From Perognathus longimembris pacificus (lineage: Eukaryota; Chordata; Mammalia; Rodentia; Heteromyidae), in assembly GCF_023159225.1 (NCBI RefSeq), contig NC_063161.1:122798958-122862957 (forward strand): a stretch of 64,000 nt of DNA. The letters run 5' to 3'. A program made the position numbers and the translations under genes. Each line of letters begins with the position of its first letter. Position 1 is the first letter of the stretch. This document shows, in pieces, positions 43,903 through 54,691 of this stretch. The notes beneath the pieces are model-generated. The model was given only the letters and a program-made list of their open reading frames with translations, was not told where the DNA came from and did no database searches.

Positions 43903-44101
43903 AGAGCAGAGCTCCGGTGTCTCATGCCTGTCATATTAGCTATTCAGGAGGCTGAGATCTAAGAATTGCGGTTCAAAGCCAGGCTGGGCAGGAAAGTCCG
44001 TGAGACTCTAGTCTCCAAGAGGTAGAGTGGTAGCCTTATGCTGAAGAGTTCAGGGACAGCGCCCAGGCCCAGAGTTTAAGCCCCATGGTTGAAAAAAAAA
44101 A
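43903..44101 (+). mobile_element. B1-Geo-type SINE with linker deletion
   Basis: Head ('ggaggctgagatctaag') joined directly to 'gaggtagagtggtagcc'; the linker and the start of the right monomer are missing. Ends in a 10-bp A-run. Confidence 0.88.
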
Positions 44102-44258
44102 TAGGAGAAATATTTAAGTAGACTTTCACTGAAGAAAATGTTCTAATGCAAAAATGCCCAGGAAAAATTTTTTTATAATTAGCTACTAGCAAAATCAAAT
44201 TAAAATCATGAGATTGCACCATAGATCTAGTAGAATAATTAAAACTGAAAATGATAGC

Positions 44259-44548
44259 TAGACATGATGTCTCAAGCCTATATAATCCTAACTATTCAAG
44301 AGAAAGAGTTTGGTGGATTATGTATGATTTGAGGCTGTATGAACACAAACAGTTGTGAGACTCCATCTCAATGGATGATTGGGTCCGGGTGCAATTGTCT
44401 GTTCTGCCAGATACAATGGTATACTTCTGTCATCCCCAGTGAGTCAAGGAAATGTGTACAGGGCAACCATAGCCTAGGCTGGCAAAAATGGCTTGAAGGT
44501 GTGGCTCAGGTGGTAGGAAACTTGCTTAGCGAGTTATTGCAAGCCATC
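44259..44548 (+). mobile_element. Old B1/ID composite SINE
   Basis: B1-like units ('gacatgatgtctcaagcc', 'caatggtatacttctgtc') followed by an ID-like unit ('gtggctcaggtggtagg'). Confidence 0.55.
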
Positions 44549-44549
44549 A

Positions 44550-45155
44550 GCGATGCTGTGACACAATCGGAAATCTTTACATGTTGGTTAGAATGCAAAC
44601 TATTACAGCTACTTGGAAAACAGCTTTGGCAGTTTTAAAAATAGTGATGCTTCTTAGTACATGACTTAGGAATTCCACTCTAAGATTTTTAACAAAAAAA
44701 AATACAGAAACGTGTCTACCCAAAAATCTGTTCTCAAATATTTATGAAGCTTTATTCACAGTAATCCAGTAGCAGTTATTGGATTATTATGATGGAATGA
44801 TATTTAGTAGTGAGAAAGGAATTAAGAAACTATCTGAGACAAGTGAATGTCTTAGAGAAGATATTACAATAAGGTAAAGTCAGATTCAGGAGACCACACA
44901 CTGAATGCTTTCCTTTGGGTTATATTCTAGCTGATGTAGACACAACCAGAGAGAAAAAGATAGTGGTTGTCAGGAGCTGGATATGATGATGGGAGATTGA
45001 CCAAAAAGGGAAATAAAGAACTGTGGTAGATTATGGAAATGTTCTGATTCTTGATGATGTTTACATAGCTGTAGATATGTCAAAACTCATCAAAATTTAC
45101 ACCTGAACGATTGATTTTTTTGTCTGTATAATTATATTCCAATAAATCTGGGTTT
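44550..45155 (+). mobile_element. Ancient L1 (L1M-type) 3' end
   Basis: 'ttggttagaatgcaaac', 'ttggaaaacagctttggcag', 'tagtggttgtcaggagctgg' and 'attatattccaataaatctg' follow the order of old mammalian L1M/L1ME 3' ends. Confidence 0.78.
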
Positions 45156-45734
45156 CAAAAGAGTGAGAAGAGTATTTACTAGTCTACTCCTTGATTATAG
45201 GTGAATATTCAGTTGCTCTATGAAAGTGTTGATAGTATATTTTGGTACTGAGCTTGTTTCAGTTTAATTCAGCTTATTTGTATTTGAAACTCTAAAAGAT
45301 ATAAAATGATTTATATTTCTGAATAGCATGTTATTGGAAAAGTAGAGTACGCTAATAGAATTTATTTCCTTTGCTAAAAATCTTACTTATTTGCTCTTAT
45401 GCAGTAGAAATACCTTCACATGTTATGAATGATGGATAAGGATAAAGTAGCAGAAAATCTTGAGAGGAGAAAGGACTGTAGAGTTAAGGGCCCTTGAAAA
45501 TGGTAATTTCCAATTAAGGAAAATAAGCAATTCAAAGACCAGTTTTGCATAAATCCAAGCCAATCAGTCTGAACAGTTTCTTTTGGTTTTATATAGAAAA
45601 TCTCTGGGATTACCCTCACACTTGTCAGAATAGATTTTTCTATTTGAACTCAGCCTAATTCTAGACTACTACTTTTGAGCAGAGGAATTCATATCAAATT
45701 ACCAAATAAATCCTCAAAAAAAAAAAAAGATAAG
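45156..45734. other. Unique AT-rich DNA, no gene seen
   Basis: No repeat or coding signal recognised; A-run at 45716-45728. Confidence 0.5.
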
Positions 45735-45876
45735 ATTCCAGGTGCCAGTGGTTTATGCCTGTAATCCTAGCTATTTAAGAGGCTGAGATCTGAGGATTGC
45801 GGTTTGAAGGTAGCATGGTCAGCAAAGTCCAGGATACGTTTATCTCCAATTAACCACCAGAAAACCAGAAGTGGTT
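45735..45876 (+). mobile_element. B1-Geo-type SINE, truncated, forward
   Basis: 'ggtgccagtggtttatgcc' head and linker to 'aaaaccagaagtggt'. The right monomer is cut where the inverted neighbour begins. Confidence 0.87.
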
Positions 45877-46097
45877 GGTCTTGGGTCTTTACTCATGGCC
45901 AGAATTCTGTTTCTTGGCGATTTCACTCAAGGGTAGTATTCTACCCCTTTGAGTCACAGCACTGCTTCTTGTTTCTGAGTGGTTAATTAGAGATAAGAGT
46001 CTCTCAGGGAATTTTCTGCTGGCTTTGAATTGCAATCCTCAGATCTCAGCCTCCTGAATAGCTAGGGTTATAGGCATGAGCCACCTGCACCAGGCTT
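45877..46097 (-). mobile_element. B1-Geo-type SINE, reverse, abutting the previous one
   Basis: Reverse right monomer ('ccctttgagtcacagc'), linker ('agtggttaattagagata') and head ('cctcagatctcagcctcc'). Forms an inverted pair with 45735-45876. Confidence 0.88.
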
Positions 46098-46795
46098 TTA
46101 TTTTGATTTTATGTTCATTTATTAGATGCTTCCAACCTTTATGATGTAAAACACACACACACATATCTGTAGGACAATTAGAAATTCATAAATTTTCTAC
46201 AATGATGGTTGTACTGAGTTGGAGTTCAGGCACATTTTACTGTCAATGGCATGTCTAAGCTGTCCCAAGAAGGCCTACAACTATGTCTTGTGAGTTCACC
46301 TTGTACTTACCACAAAGCATCTCTGTAAAGAATAATTTATCCAACTTTTGTTTGGTTTCTTCTATGAAACTTGAGACAGTTATTAATCAGAACATTTTTG
46401 ACATTATCTGGCACTGTCAACTAAATTACATAAAGAAAAACTGAATTTCATATCCCTGTGAAGTGGGTGTATTAAATGCCATAGATTTTTTGGATGATTC
46501 ATTTAAATTAAAATGGTTGAAAGCTTGCTGACAGGATCCAAAAGGAACTTGGCAGTGAGTTCCCTGGTACAGGCTTTGAATAGATAGAATCTTTGCAGAC
46601 TTATTAAAGGGCAATTCCCTCCCTTCCTACTTTCTCCAGTCAATGAAACAAATAGTTGTAGGAGAAAATGGAAATTGATCCATGGACTACCTCAGTGGTC
46701 TTTTCATGTTGAAGGTTTCTTATTATGTGAAGGGTTAAATATATTTGAAGGATAGGGTTAAAATGCATGAGTGGTATTTTTGGCTTTTTAGAGCT
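46098..46795. other. Unique AT-rich DNA, no gene seen
   Basis: A short CA run lies at 46150-46162. No repeat family or exon recognised. Confidence 0.5.
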
Positions 46796-47300
46796 TAGGC
46801 TTTTTCATCCATCCATTCATTTAGCATTTATGTGTGTATTATACTTTCCCTTATAAAATCTATGATTGAATATGAGAAGTTAAGGGATACAGGTAAAAGA
46901 CCATGTAAGATTGAAAATCAATTTAATGAAAGAACCCTCTATAAATTTGTTATTCCATATCAGAAAGAAGGCTAACTTGTCAGGCTGAAGATCAAGGAAA
47001 GCTTTCTAGAAGAGAAGGCATTTGGATTATGCCTAAAAGACAGGGAAGGGTATTTAATCAGGGAGAACAGAATGAGTGAAGGCACAAATAAGAAAACTTC
47101 CAAGGTGGATGGAGATACCCGGAGCCTTACAATTTGGCTTGAAACAGGCTAATAAAATGGATACTAGAGTAGGATGTTCAGGATGTGTTTCAATTCTGGA
47201 TGACAGGGTAAGGAATTTGGCTTTTATTCTACAAGCAATTGAGAAATCAATTGGTACTAATGCAACCACTGGAAAACTCAGTGTACCACAGAGAATGCCA
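46796..47300 (+). mobile_element. Possible ancient mammalian interspersed repeat
   Basis: 'catccatccattcattta', 'gaatgagtgaaggcacaaat' and 'ggaatttggcttttattcta' occur in the order of an old dispersed mammalian repeat that I recall but cannot name. This could also be unique DNA. Confidence 0.35.
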
Positions 47301-48256
47301 ATAGTTTTGTGAGAAGTGTTAAGAAGTCATTTAATGGAACTTACTTTTTTTCCTCTTGTTTATTTCTCTCTTTTCTCTCTCTGCTCTGATGTGTTGTCTA
47401 ACACGTCAAAAAATAAAATAAAACAAACTTTCCAAGATTTACAAGTTACATCTCAATGGCAACTTACATCAGCTGACATAATTCATACTGTTTCAGCATT
47501 GTAAGACATATGAGACCAGCCATAATTTACTGATATTTGAAACTTTGTGCCAAAACCTCCCAAGTGGATATTGTAAAAGTTCTTACTTTTAGGCTTCTGG
47601 TAAACAGCCCCAATCAACCAACTAGTACATTTCTTTGAAGCTTTTTATATTGACATGTGACTTTTTATTGTAGTTTAAACAATGTAAACAAAGTTCTTAC
47701 TAATATTAAAGCTGAGGTATGCTTAAGTATTTGCTCACACAAAAAATCTTTGAGTAAAATTGATGCAAGGAAGATGAATGACATTTATGCCATAATCTCT
47801 TGTAGAAATTACAGAATGTGTGTATATATATGTGTATATATATGCATATATATAATGTATACACACATACATGTGTACCATCTGGGTTCATTTTACCCCT
47901 TTTGGGCCACATAGGTTAAAAGATATCCATTGTTTTCAAGCACCTTGCAAACTGATCAAGGAAATAAAATATTTTGTAGTTTCTTGAGTTCTACTCACCT
48001 ATTGGATCTGAGAAGGGTCCAGAAAGAAAATAAGTACTTAGGAGTCAAAGAAAGAAGAGAAGCACTACTTCAGCATTTGTGTCTGATCCCATAATGCTAG
48101 TATTACATTCTACTGATTTAAAGAACGTTGGGTTTGTGGGTGCTCTTGAATATAGATATCTTGAAGAAAGTATATCTTAAGAGGGTTAAAAGATTTGCAT
48201 TTGTCATCACAGTTAAAATATTTATTAACAATAGGGATTAAAAATTGAAGTTCAGT
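47301..48256. other. Unique AT-rich DNA with an AT/CA microsatellite
   Basis: The TATA/CACA-rich run at 47818-47876 is the only structure seen. Confidence 0.5.
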
Positions 48257-48340
48257 TTGTAGCTGGACATGATGGAGCAGGCCTGGATCCTGAATTTAAG
48301 GCCAGTCTCGGCTATGTGGCAAGGCCCTGCTTAGAAAAGA
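48257..48340 (+). mobile_element. B1-like SINE monomer
   Basis: 'agctggacatgatggagc' through 'aaggccagtctcggctatg', like a murid-type B1 head without the Geo linker. Confidence 0.7.
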
Positions 48341-48615
48341 AAATATTTCCTTAATAAACACAAGCATAAAAGCATTTAAAGACATTAAAAAAAAGAATAG
48401 GGTCTTTTTCCATGTGTATTCCATCACTGATTTTCTTGGTATCAGAAGTTCTTTTTTTTAATGTTTCATTTATTTTTAATACACAACTTGTGATAATTAA
48501 GAGCTTTTTATTTTGGCAATGGTAATTTACTACAGAGATTTCCAAATGTATATTCATAAAAGGGAAAACTTTTTTCTTAACTCATTGTAAATTATGATAT
48601 TAAGCTATAATTTTT

Positions 48616-48707
48616 GTCATGAAATGCCTAGCATTCAGAAGGCTGAGGCAGGAGGATCAAGAGTTGGAGGCCAGCCTGGGCTATATAGCAAGGCCATTTA
48701 AAACACA
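48616..48707 (+). mobile_element. B1-like SINE monomer
   Basis: 'cagaaggctgaggcaggagg' and 'ggaggccagcctgggctata' are typical B1/Alu-family motifs. No right monomer. Confidence 0.8.
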
Positions 48708-48804
48708 AAACAAAATGAATCACATTAAAAAAAAAAAGCCTACCCACTGCCCCTCCACTGAAGAAATGAAATAATAAAATGTTGTGTAAGAAAGTAAGAC
48801 AGTT

Positions 48805-49020
48805 GGGCTGGGAATATGGCCTAGTGGCAAGAGTGCTTGCCTCCTACACATGAAGCTCTCCGCTGGATTCCCCAGCACCACATATATGGAAAACGGCCAG
48901 AAGCGGCGCTGTGGCTCAGGTGGCAGAGTGCTAGCCTTGAGCAGGAAGAAGCCAGGGATGGTGCTCAGGCCCTGAGTCCAAGGCCCAGGACTGGCCAAAA
49001 AAAAAAAAAAAAAAAAAAAA
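48805..49020 (+). mobile_element. Young IDL-Geo-type SINE with 14-bp TSD
   Basis: Full dimer with a poly(A) tail of about 24, flanked by aaagtaagacagtt at 48791-48804 and 49018-49031 (the first As overlap the tail). Shares diagnostic changes with 16516-16716, e.g. 'cctcctacacatgaagctct'. Confidence 0.96.
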
Positions 49021-49207
49021 GTAAGACAGTTTAGTCAGTAGTATTCCATGAAAGAAATATACATTACAATTATTTTGGCATTATAGATAATAGAATATTG
49101 AAAGCAAATATGCTTATATAATTTTTCTTTCCTTTTTCAGTGAACAAAACAATTTTGGTCATACAAATAACAAAGGTATTTAAAATGCTTAGGAGAATGG
49201 TCGAATA

Positions 49208-49212
49208 GAAGG
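49208..49212. repeat. 5-bp target site duplication, left
   Basis: GAAGG immediately before the LTR, repeated at 49610-49614 just after it. Confidence 0.8.
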
Positions 49213-49609
49213 TGTTAGCCCAATAGCCTTCTCTCTCATAGCTTAGTTTACTCTTTCCCTAGACAACATTAGGCCCATTTAGTAAATAATTAGCCTCTAC
49301 CTCCCTTTACCTTGAGATAGCACTCTATTGGAGTAGCTGTAGCCATATAAAGAAGCAAGATCTCATTAACCTTGCAGGTAGTATAGGTCCCCTGAGATGT
49401 CACTCCTTTGGGGCAGCTTTAACCATTATAAGGCAGCAAGACCTCCCAAACTTTGGAGGTTATAAAGGTCACTTAACACAACAGCCAGCACTTCTCACTT
49501 GTTGTCTCTTGTGAGAAGGGGTCTTGCATGTCCCTTTGCTGGTGATAAACCTTGTCTTTGTACCTGGATGTCTGTGTGGTTTTCTGGCAAAGTCTACTTT
49601 ACTTTAACA
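49213..49609 (+). mobile_element. Solo LTR with 5-bp TSD (class III-like ERV)
   Basis: 397 bp, starting TGTTAG and ending TTAACA, flanked by GAAGG. A TATA box 'tataaag' is at 49461-49467 and a poly(A) signal 'gataaa' at 49544-49549. The U3-like part is an imperfect tandem duplication of about 80 bp (49310-49389 and 49390-49470). A 5-bp duplication fits ERVL/MaLR-type elements, but the family is not identified. No internal retroviral region adjoins it. Confidence 0.85.
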
Positions 49610-49670
49610 GAAGGTCTATCCACAGATTCTGTGAATGAGAAGAGTCATAGGTGACAAAGATGAGATTTGG

Positions 49671-49909
49671 GGGCTGGGAATATGGCCTAGTGGCAAGAGT
49701 GTTTGCCTCATGAAGCCCTGGGTTTGATTCCTCAGGACCACATATACAGAAAATGGCCAGAAGTGGCGCTGTGGCTCAAGTGGCAGAGTGCTAGCCTTGA
49801 GCAAAAAGAAGCCAGGGACAGTGCTCAGCCACTGAGTTCATGTCCCAGTACTGGCAAAAAAAAAAAAAAAAAACAAGAAAGAAAAGAAAAAATAAAAGCT
49901 TAAAAAAAG
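49671..49909 (+). mobile_element. IDL-Geo-type SINE with 13-bp TSD
   Basis: Full dimer with a long A-rich tail, flanked by agatgagatttgg at 49658-49670 and 49910-49922. It inserted about 60 bp from the end of the solo LTR. Confidence 0.95.
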
Positions 49910-50201
49910 AGATGAGATTTGGAAGTGCAAAACTGAGGTGGAACACTGACAAACACAAGACAGAAACAGGACTGCAGAAAAGTTTTGTGAAACAGAAAGG
50001 CAACAGAATTAGGAAAACTCCAGTGGCCTCTATAAAAGATTGACAGTTTACCTGTAGGGTAAATCTATACCTCCCTTACAAATCTTAGCCTTATTTTGGG
50101 GATTTGGCAGGACAGTAACTTCCCCAGTGTGATGGGCCAGCATCAGACATGGCAATCTTTTAATCACTGTATCTTGGAGAGCTACAGTGGAGACCCATCT
50201 T

Positions 50202-50446
50202 TTTTTTTTTTTTTTTAAATGGGTTTTTATTTTATTTATTTATTTATTTTTTTGGCCAGTCCTGGGGCTTGGACTCAGGGCCTGAGCACTGTCCCTGGCT
50301 TCTTCTTGCTCAAGGCTAGCACTCTGCCACTTGAGCCACAGCGCCACTTCTGGCCATTTTCTGTATATGTGGTGCTGGGGAATTGAACCTAGAGCCTCAT
50401 GTATATGCGGCAAACACTCTTGCCACTAGGCCATATCCCCAGCCCC
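50202..50446 (-). mobile_element. IDL-Geo-type SINE with 13-bp TSD
   Basis: Long T-rich tail with TTTA units, full reverse dimer, flanked by ggagacccatctt at 50189-50201 and 50447-50459. Confidence 0.95.
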
Positions 50447-50459
50447 GGAGACCCATCTT

Positions 50460-51104
50460 GAGGGAGGGATTTCTCCTCATAGCTGAGGTACTTACAGAAT
50501 CAGATTATATGAACTGTGTGCAAGCAGCCTGTAGCCAGGTAGGCCTTAGGCTAAGATATATCCAGTGACATGAAAACCAACACCAATTGGTAATCAATGA
50601 GTTCTGGGACATTAGGCCAGTTGCCCAGGTGGCAGCCTACTCCCTTACACAGATATGGAGAGGGAGATGAATGGGGACAAGATGTATGGGGACTCAGGCC
50701 TAGCTGTATGTGGCTCCACCATGCCTAGTGAGGACAACTTTATTACTAGAGGAGGGCCATTTCAGAAAACAAAAGATCTAGACTCATCTAGTAGAGAGCT
50801 TAAAGTGACCAATTTATAATGGCTGCTTGCAAGCAGCTTCCAGTCAGACTGGTGTTGGGCCTGAGCTAAACATGGAGACTTGGAGGTCAGAGAAACATGA
50901 GTTATCAGAGATTAGTTCCTCACACTATAGTGTTGAGATTGGAGTATGCTAATAGAGGCTGACATAAAGAGGAAGATATTTTGACTCAGACAAGCTTAGA
51001 GATCCATGAAAGAGCTAGGGAAGCACAGGAAAGAGGCTCAGTGTCTTGAATAATTGAAGATTTGTTTTAGATATGGACTCATAAGGAAATGGAAAGACTT
51101 GGGG
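50460..51104. other. Unique DNA, no gene seen
   Basis: Not AT-rich like most of the window, and might be a decayed LTR or internal retroviral sequence. No motif lets me say so. Confidence 0.4.
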
Positions 51105-51308
51105 AAAAATTGTATTAAGCAAAGCAAGCCTGGGCCAAAGAAAAGGTGGTTGCATGGTTTCCCTCATTTGTAATGACTAGAATATGTCTATGATATTCTT
51201 AACAGGGCATCTCAATAGTACAATTGCTAAGTGCATAGGACCATATATATTGAAGTGTACTAACATGAAATCCAAGAATTGGAAACAAGAGGTTCTTATT
51301 ATGCCCTG
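51105..51308 (+). mobile_element. Older L1 3' end, 5' part
   Basis: 'gtttccctcatttgtaatg' and 'acatgaaatccaagaattgg' match the older L1 3' ends at 41.6 and 61.0 kb. Interrupted by an LTR and resumed at 51615. Confidence 0.85.
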
Positions 51309-51609
51309 TGTTAGGTTTTTAAAGTAGGTAGCTGGTAAAGTAGAATGCCATGCGGTATTCGCAGGAGAGAAAAGATTATTACTGAACTGCTGGGTGGTGA
51401 TGATGCATGGCCAGAGAGAAGGGGTAACCCCCATCCAGCCCTGCCTTATGTAGGGCAGGGGCAAAGGGGTGTGGCCAGGTGGATTAGGATGTGACCTCAG
51501 GGAAGGGGGAGGTAACTGCCTCCAGGTCTGCTGGTTACCCAGGTAACTGGGTGGAGACTTGACCAGGTGGAGGGCATCTGCTTGGGGCCCTCCCAGGGTG
51601 GACTTTACA
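51309..51609 (-). mobile_element. Short solo LTR nested in an L1, 5-bp TSD
   Basis: 301 bp; on the minus strand it starts TGTAAA and ends CTAACA. CCCTG flanks it at 51304-51308 and 51610-51614. Read on the minus strand it has a TATA-like 'tacataagg' (plus 51447-51455), then an 'agtaataat' poly(A)-like site (plus 51374-51382). GC-rich compared with its L1 host. It splits the L1 3'UTR cleanly. Confidence 0.82.
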
Positions 51610-51614
51610 CCCTG

Positions 51615-51938
51615 TATACAGTTTTTTTTTCTCTTTTATTTTTCTGTACCTTTTGTCTTGTATATAAGTTATCTGATCCATGGATTGGAAAGGGAATCAC
51701 GGAAAAAGCAAGACAAAGGATGAACTAAACCAACAATCATACTCTCTTGACACTATGTTGGAAATTAACTATATACAACGTGAGGGGGAGGGGAAAAGGG
51801 AGGGGTAAGTGGGAGAAAATGAGTGAGGGGGTAACAGTGTTTAAAAAGGGATGTACTCATTACATTACTTAGGTAACTATAAATCTCCGTTCATCGTTCA
51901 TCATCCTTACAATAAAGATATAAGAATTAAAAAAAATA
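51615..51938 (+). mobile_element. Older L1 3' end, 3' part
   Basis: 'ccttttgtcttgtatataag', a polypurine tract (51781-51830), 'atgtactcattacattac' and an A-rich tail complete the L1 begun at 51105. Confidence 0.88.
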
Positions 51939-52679
51939 CAAGTCTCAATGGCTGACAGTTTCACTCTGCCTACTGAGAGTAATTTCGTTGTCTGAAGGCC
52001 ATTGCAGACTACCCAGCACTCACCTTTGCTGGTGGGGATCATAATTTCCAATCTGCTGGGTGAGCAGTGTACATTAGCTCTGTTGCAAAAACCTGCAGCC
52101 AAGCTGGCTTAGAGAATAATAACACTTCAGGAACTTGGAAAGCAAGAAAGAACCAGGAGATAGTCATGAGAAGTGGTGGTGGAGTGGAGAGGGCTTCCAT
52201 GTAGAAAACCTGAGAACTCAAAGTAGCTCAGGCAATGAAAGAGCTGGTGGTAGATGAACCCCCTTCTTCCAGTGTAGAACAAGACTCAGAGCCTGAGGAT
52301 GAGTGTAGAAACAGTATCAAACCAGTGGCTGGCAGAGTGCTCAGCACATAGGAGTTACCTGATGGCTCTGGAGATGGTTCACAGGTGGGGTTGAGAGCTC
52401 TTAGCCCCTGGTCTATGATACCCTCACTACCATCCCTTGCCTTTCTACAGGCTGTTAAACTTCTGGGTGGGCTCTGAAATAATAGAAACCTTCAGGCAGA
52501 GCACTTGAGCCTTTCAGTTCTTTATCATGAGAACAGAACTTGGTGTGTTGTTTCCCCTGTTTTCAAGCACATTAGGGGGGATTACCTATGAGAAGCTAAT
52601 GAGCCTGCTCAGGTGGGGGTGGGGGTGGAGAGAGGGCATAGACAAAGACACCTATGCAGCAGGCCAGTACTGACCCATG
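51939..52679. other. Unique DNA, no gene seen
   Basis: Moderate GC, with a G-rich run at 52615-52628. No repeat family or exon recognised. Confidence 0.45.
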
Positions 52680-54172
52680 TAACACCAACCTAAAAAACCA
52701 GGAACCGAAGTAAATCCAATAGAATACAAACAGCTGAACATATAAGAAAGAAATTGCAGGATATGAAGAACAATTTAATAAAGGCACAGAAATACTGAAA
52801 AAGAATCAAACTAAAATTCTGGAAATAAGAACTCAATAAGTCAAAAAAAAAAACAAAACTCTGTGGAAATTCTCCCTAGTGGAGTACATCAGATGGAAGA
52901 CAGAACATTAAGGCTTGAGGACAGGTAGATCTTAGAATGATCAACTGAAGAAAAGGAAAACAAAACAAAACAAAAATCTCCAACAATAACAGCAAAACCC
53001 CTGAAGAAGTATGGTTGGGAACAAACAGGTTACAATTTAAAGAGATCATACTTAAGGATCATGGCATAAGAAGAAAGGCAGAAAATACGTATATTCAACA
53101 AAATAGCAGTAGAAAAGTTCCCCAGTATTGAAAAATTCAGGTATAAGAACAATTCAGGTATAGGAAACTTTTAGGACATCCAGTAAAGACCAGACCAGTA
53201 AAGAACCGTACAAGACATATAATTCAAATATGAAGAGTACATAAAAGGCAAGATTATTAAAGTTGCAAAAGGGAAGCACCAAGTCACTTGTAATGGCAAA
53301 TACATCAGAATGAGATTTCTTAGCAAAAATCTTAAAGGCAAGGAGAATATGGAATGATTCATTTCAGATGCTCAAAGTAAACAACTGCCAACCTAGACTA
53401 GGCTATGCAGCAAAGCTGTGGTTTTTATCTGAAGGATAACTAATGCCTTCCATGACAATAAAATGATACAGCATTTTAGGACCACTAAACAAACCATTAT
53501 TGCAGAAAACACCCAAAGGAATGCAACATACAGAAGAGGAAGATAAAGGGAATCATGAAAATAGGAGAGAAAATGAGTCTCAGCAGATGTATAGGAAAGC
53601 AAATGAAGGAGGAAAGAACCAAACAGTACAAAAATAACAAAATGGAACAAATTATTCATACATTTCCACAAGAACACTGAATGTTATCTTCTATTCACAA
53701 GACAGAATGTCATTTTGAATTTAAAATCAAGACCCAGCCATTGATGTCTACAAGAAATGCATCTTTTGGACAAAAACAAACATTGGCTTTGATGAGAGAA
53801 TGGGAGAATATCTACAAAGCAAATGGACCCTGAAAACAAGCAGGGGTAGCTGTACTATTATGAAATAAAGTAGACTTCAAACCAAAATTAGAGGAGAAAA
53901 AGATCATATTAATAGAGAACAGTCCATCGAGAGGAAATAATTGTTAATATCTATGTGCCAAATATTGATGTACAACTTCATTAAAATAACTCATGGACTT
54001 AGAAGCACAGAGAAGCTGCAGTACAATAACAGTGGACAACTTTATTACCCCACTCTCACCCAAAGTTAGATAATCCAGACAAAATTTCAGCAGAGAAACC
54101 TCTGAGTTAAATGGTGCCATAGACTATTTGGACATAATAGATATCTACAGAGCAGTTCACCTAGCAGCTGTA
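52680..54172 (+). mobile_element. Ancient L1 (L1M-type): ORF1 region and ORF2 endonuclease start
   Basis: 52740-53660 reads as a decayed ORF1 and inter-ORF region, e.g. 'aacaactgccaacctagac' in the setting known from old L1/HAL1. From about 53740 it passes into the ORF2 endonuclease domain ('gtctacaagaaatgcatctt', 'agcaggggtagctgtact'). Every frame is broken. The element continues after each nested insertion to about 58300. Confidence 0.82.
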
Positions 54173-54185
54173 TTTACACATTCTT

Positions 54186-54678
54186 CCCCCCCCCCCCTCC
54201 TTTATTGTCAAAGTGAAGTACAGAGGGGTTACAGTTTCATATATAAGGCAGTGAATACATTTCTTGTTCAACTTGTTACCTCCTCCCACATTTTCCCCTC
54301 TCCTCCTTCTTTCCCTTTCCCCTCTCCCCCCTCCCCAATGAGTTGAACAGTTGGTTTACTCCAAATGGTTTTGTAAGTATCGCTTTTGGATTTGTTTGTC
54401 TTTTTATCCGTTGTATCTTGATTTCAATATTCCCTTTCCCTTCCCTAGTTCTAATACACGTATATATAGTATACAGGGTACTCAGATGAGATACAGTGAT
54501 AGCAGGGGTACAACCACAGGAAGGGAATACAAGAGAAACAACAACAACAAAAAAGCTATGGCTTCACATAGCATGTTGAAAATAATTACAATGACATAAC
54601 ACTTGTTTTCATAACATGGAGTTCATTTCACTTAGCATCATCTTATGTGTTCATAAGGGCATAGCTATTGAGCTATTG
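54186..54678 (-). mobile_element. Young L1 3' end nested in the ancient L1, poly(G) tail
   Basis: 493 bp of reverse L1 3'UTR, flanked by tttacacattctt at 54173-54185 and 54679-54691. The tail position holds 12 consecutive C on the plus strand, so the sense strand ends in G12 instead of poly(A), just after 'tgacaataaagga'. Confidence 0.94.
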
Positions 54679-54691
54679 TTTACACATTCTT

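Noticed and set aside
48805..48895. tRNA gene
   Set aside because: A- and B-box motifs are present but there is no paired acceptor stem; the dimer structure, A-tail and target duplications show a tRNA-derived SINE.
48720..48998. 92-codon frame matching another frame at 16523-16735
   Set aside because: Protein-level similarity arises only because both are minus-strand-sense readings of the same young SINE subfamily.
51177..51464. 95-codon minus-strand frame
   Set aside because: It spans the boundary of an L1 3' end and a nested LTR, so it is a composite of non-coding sequences.
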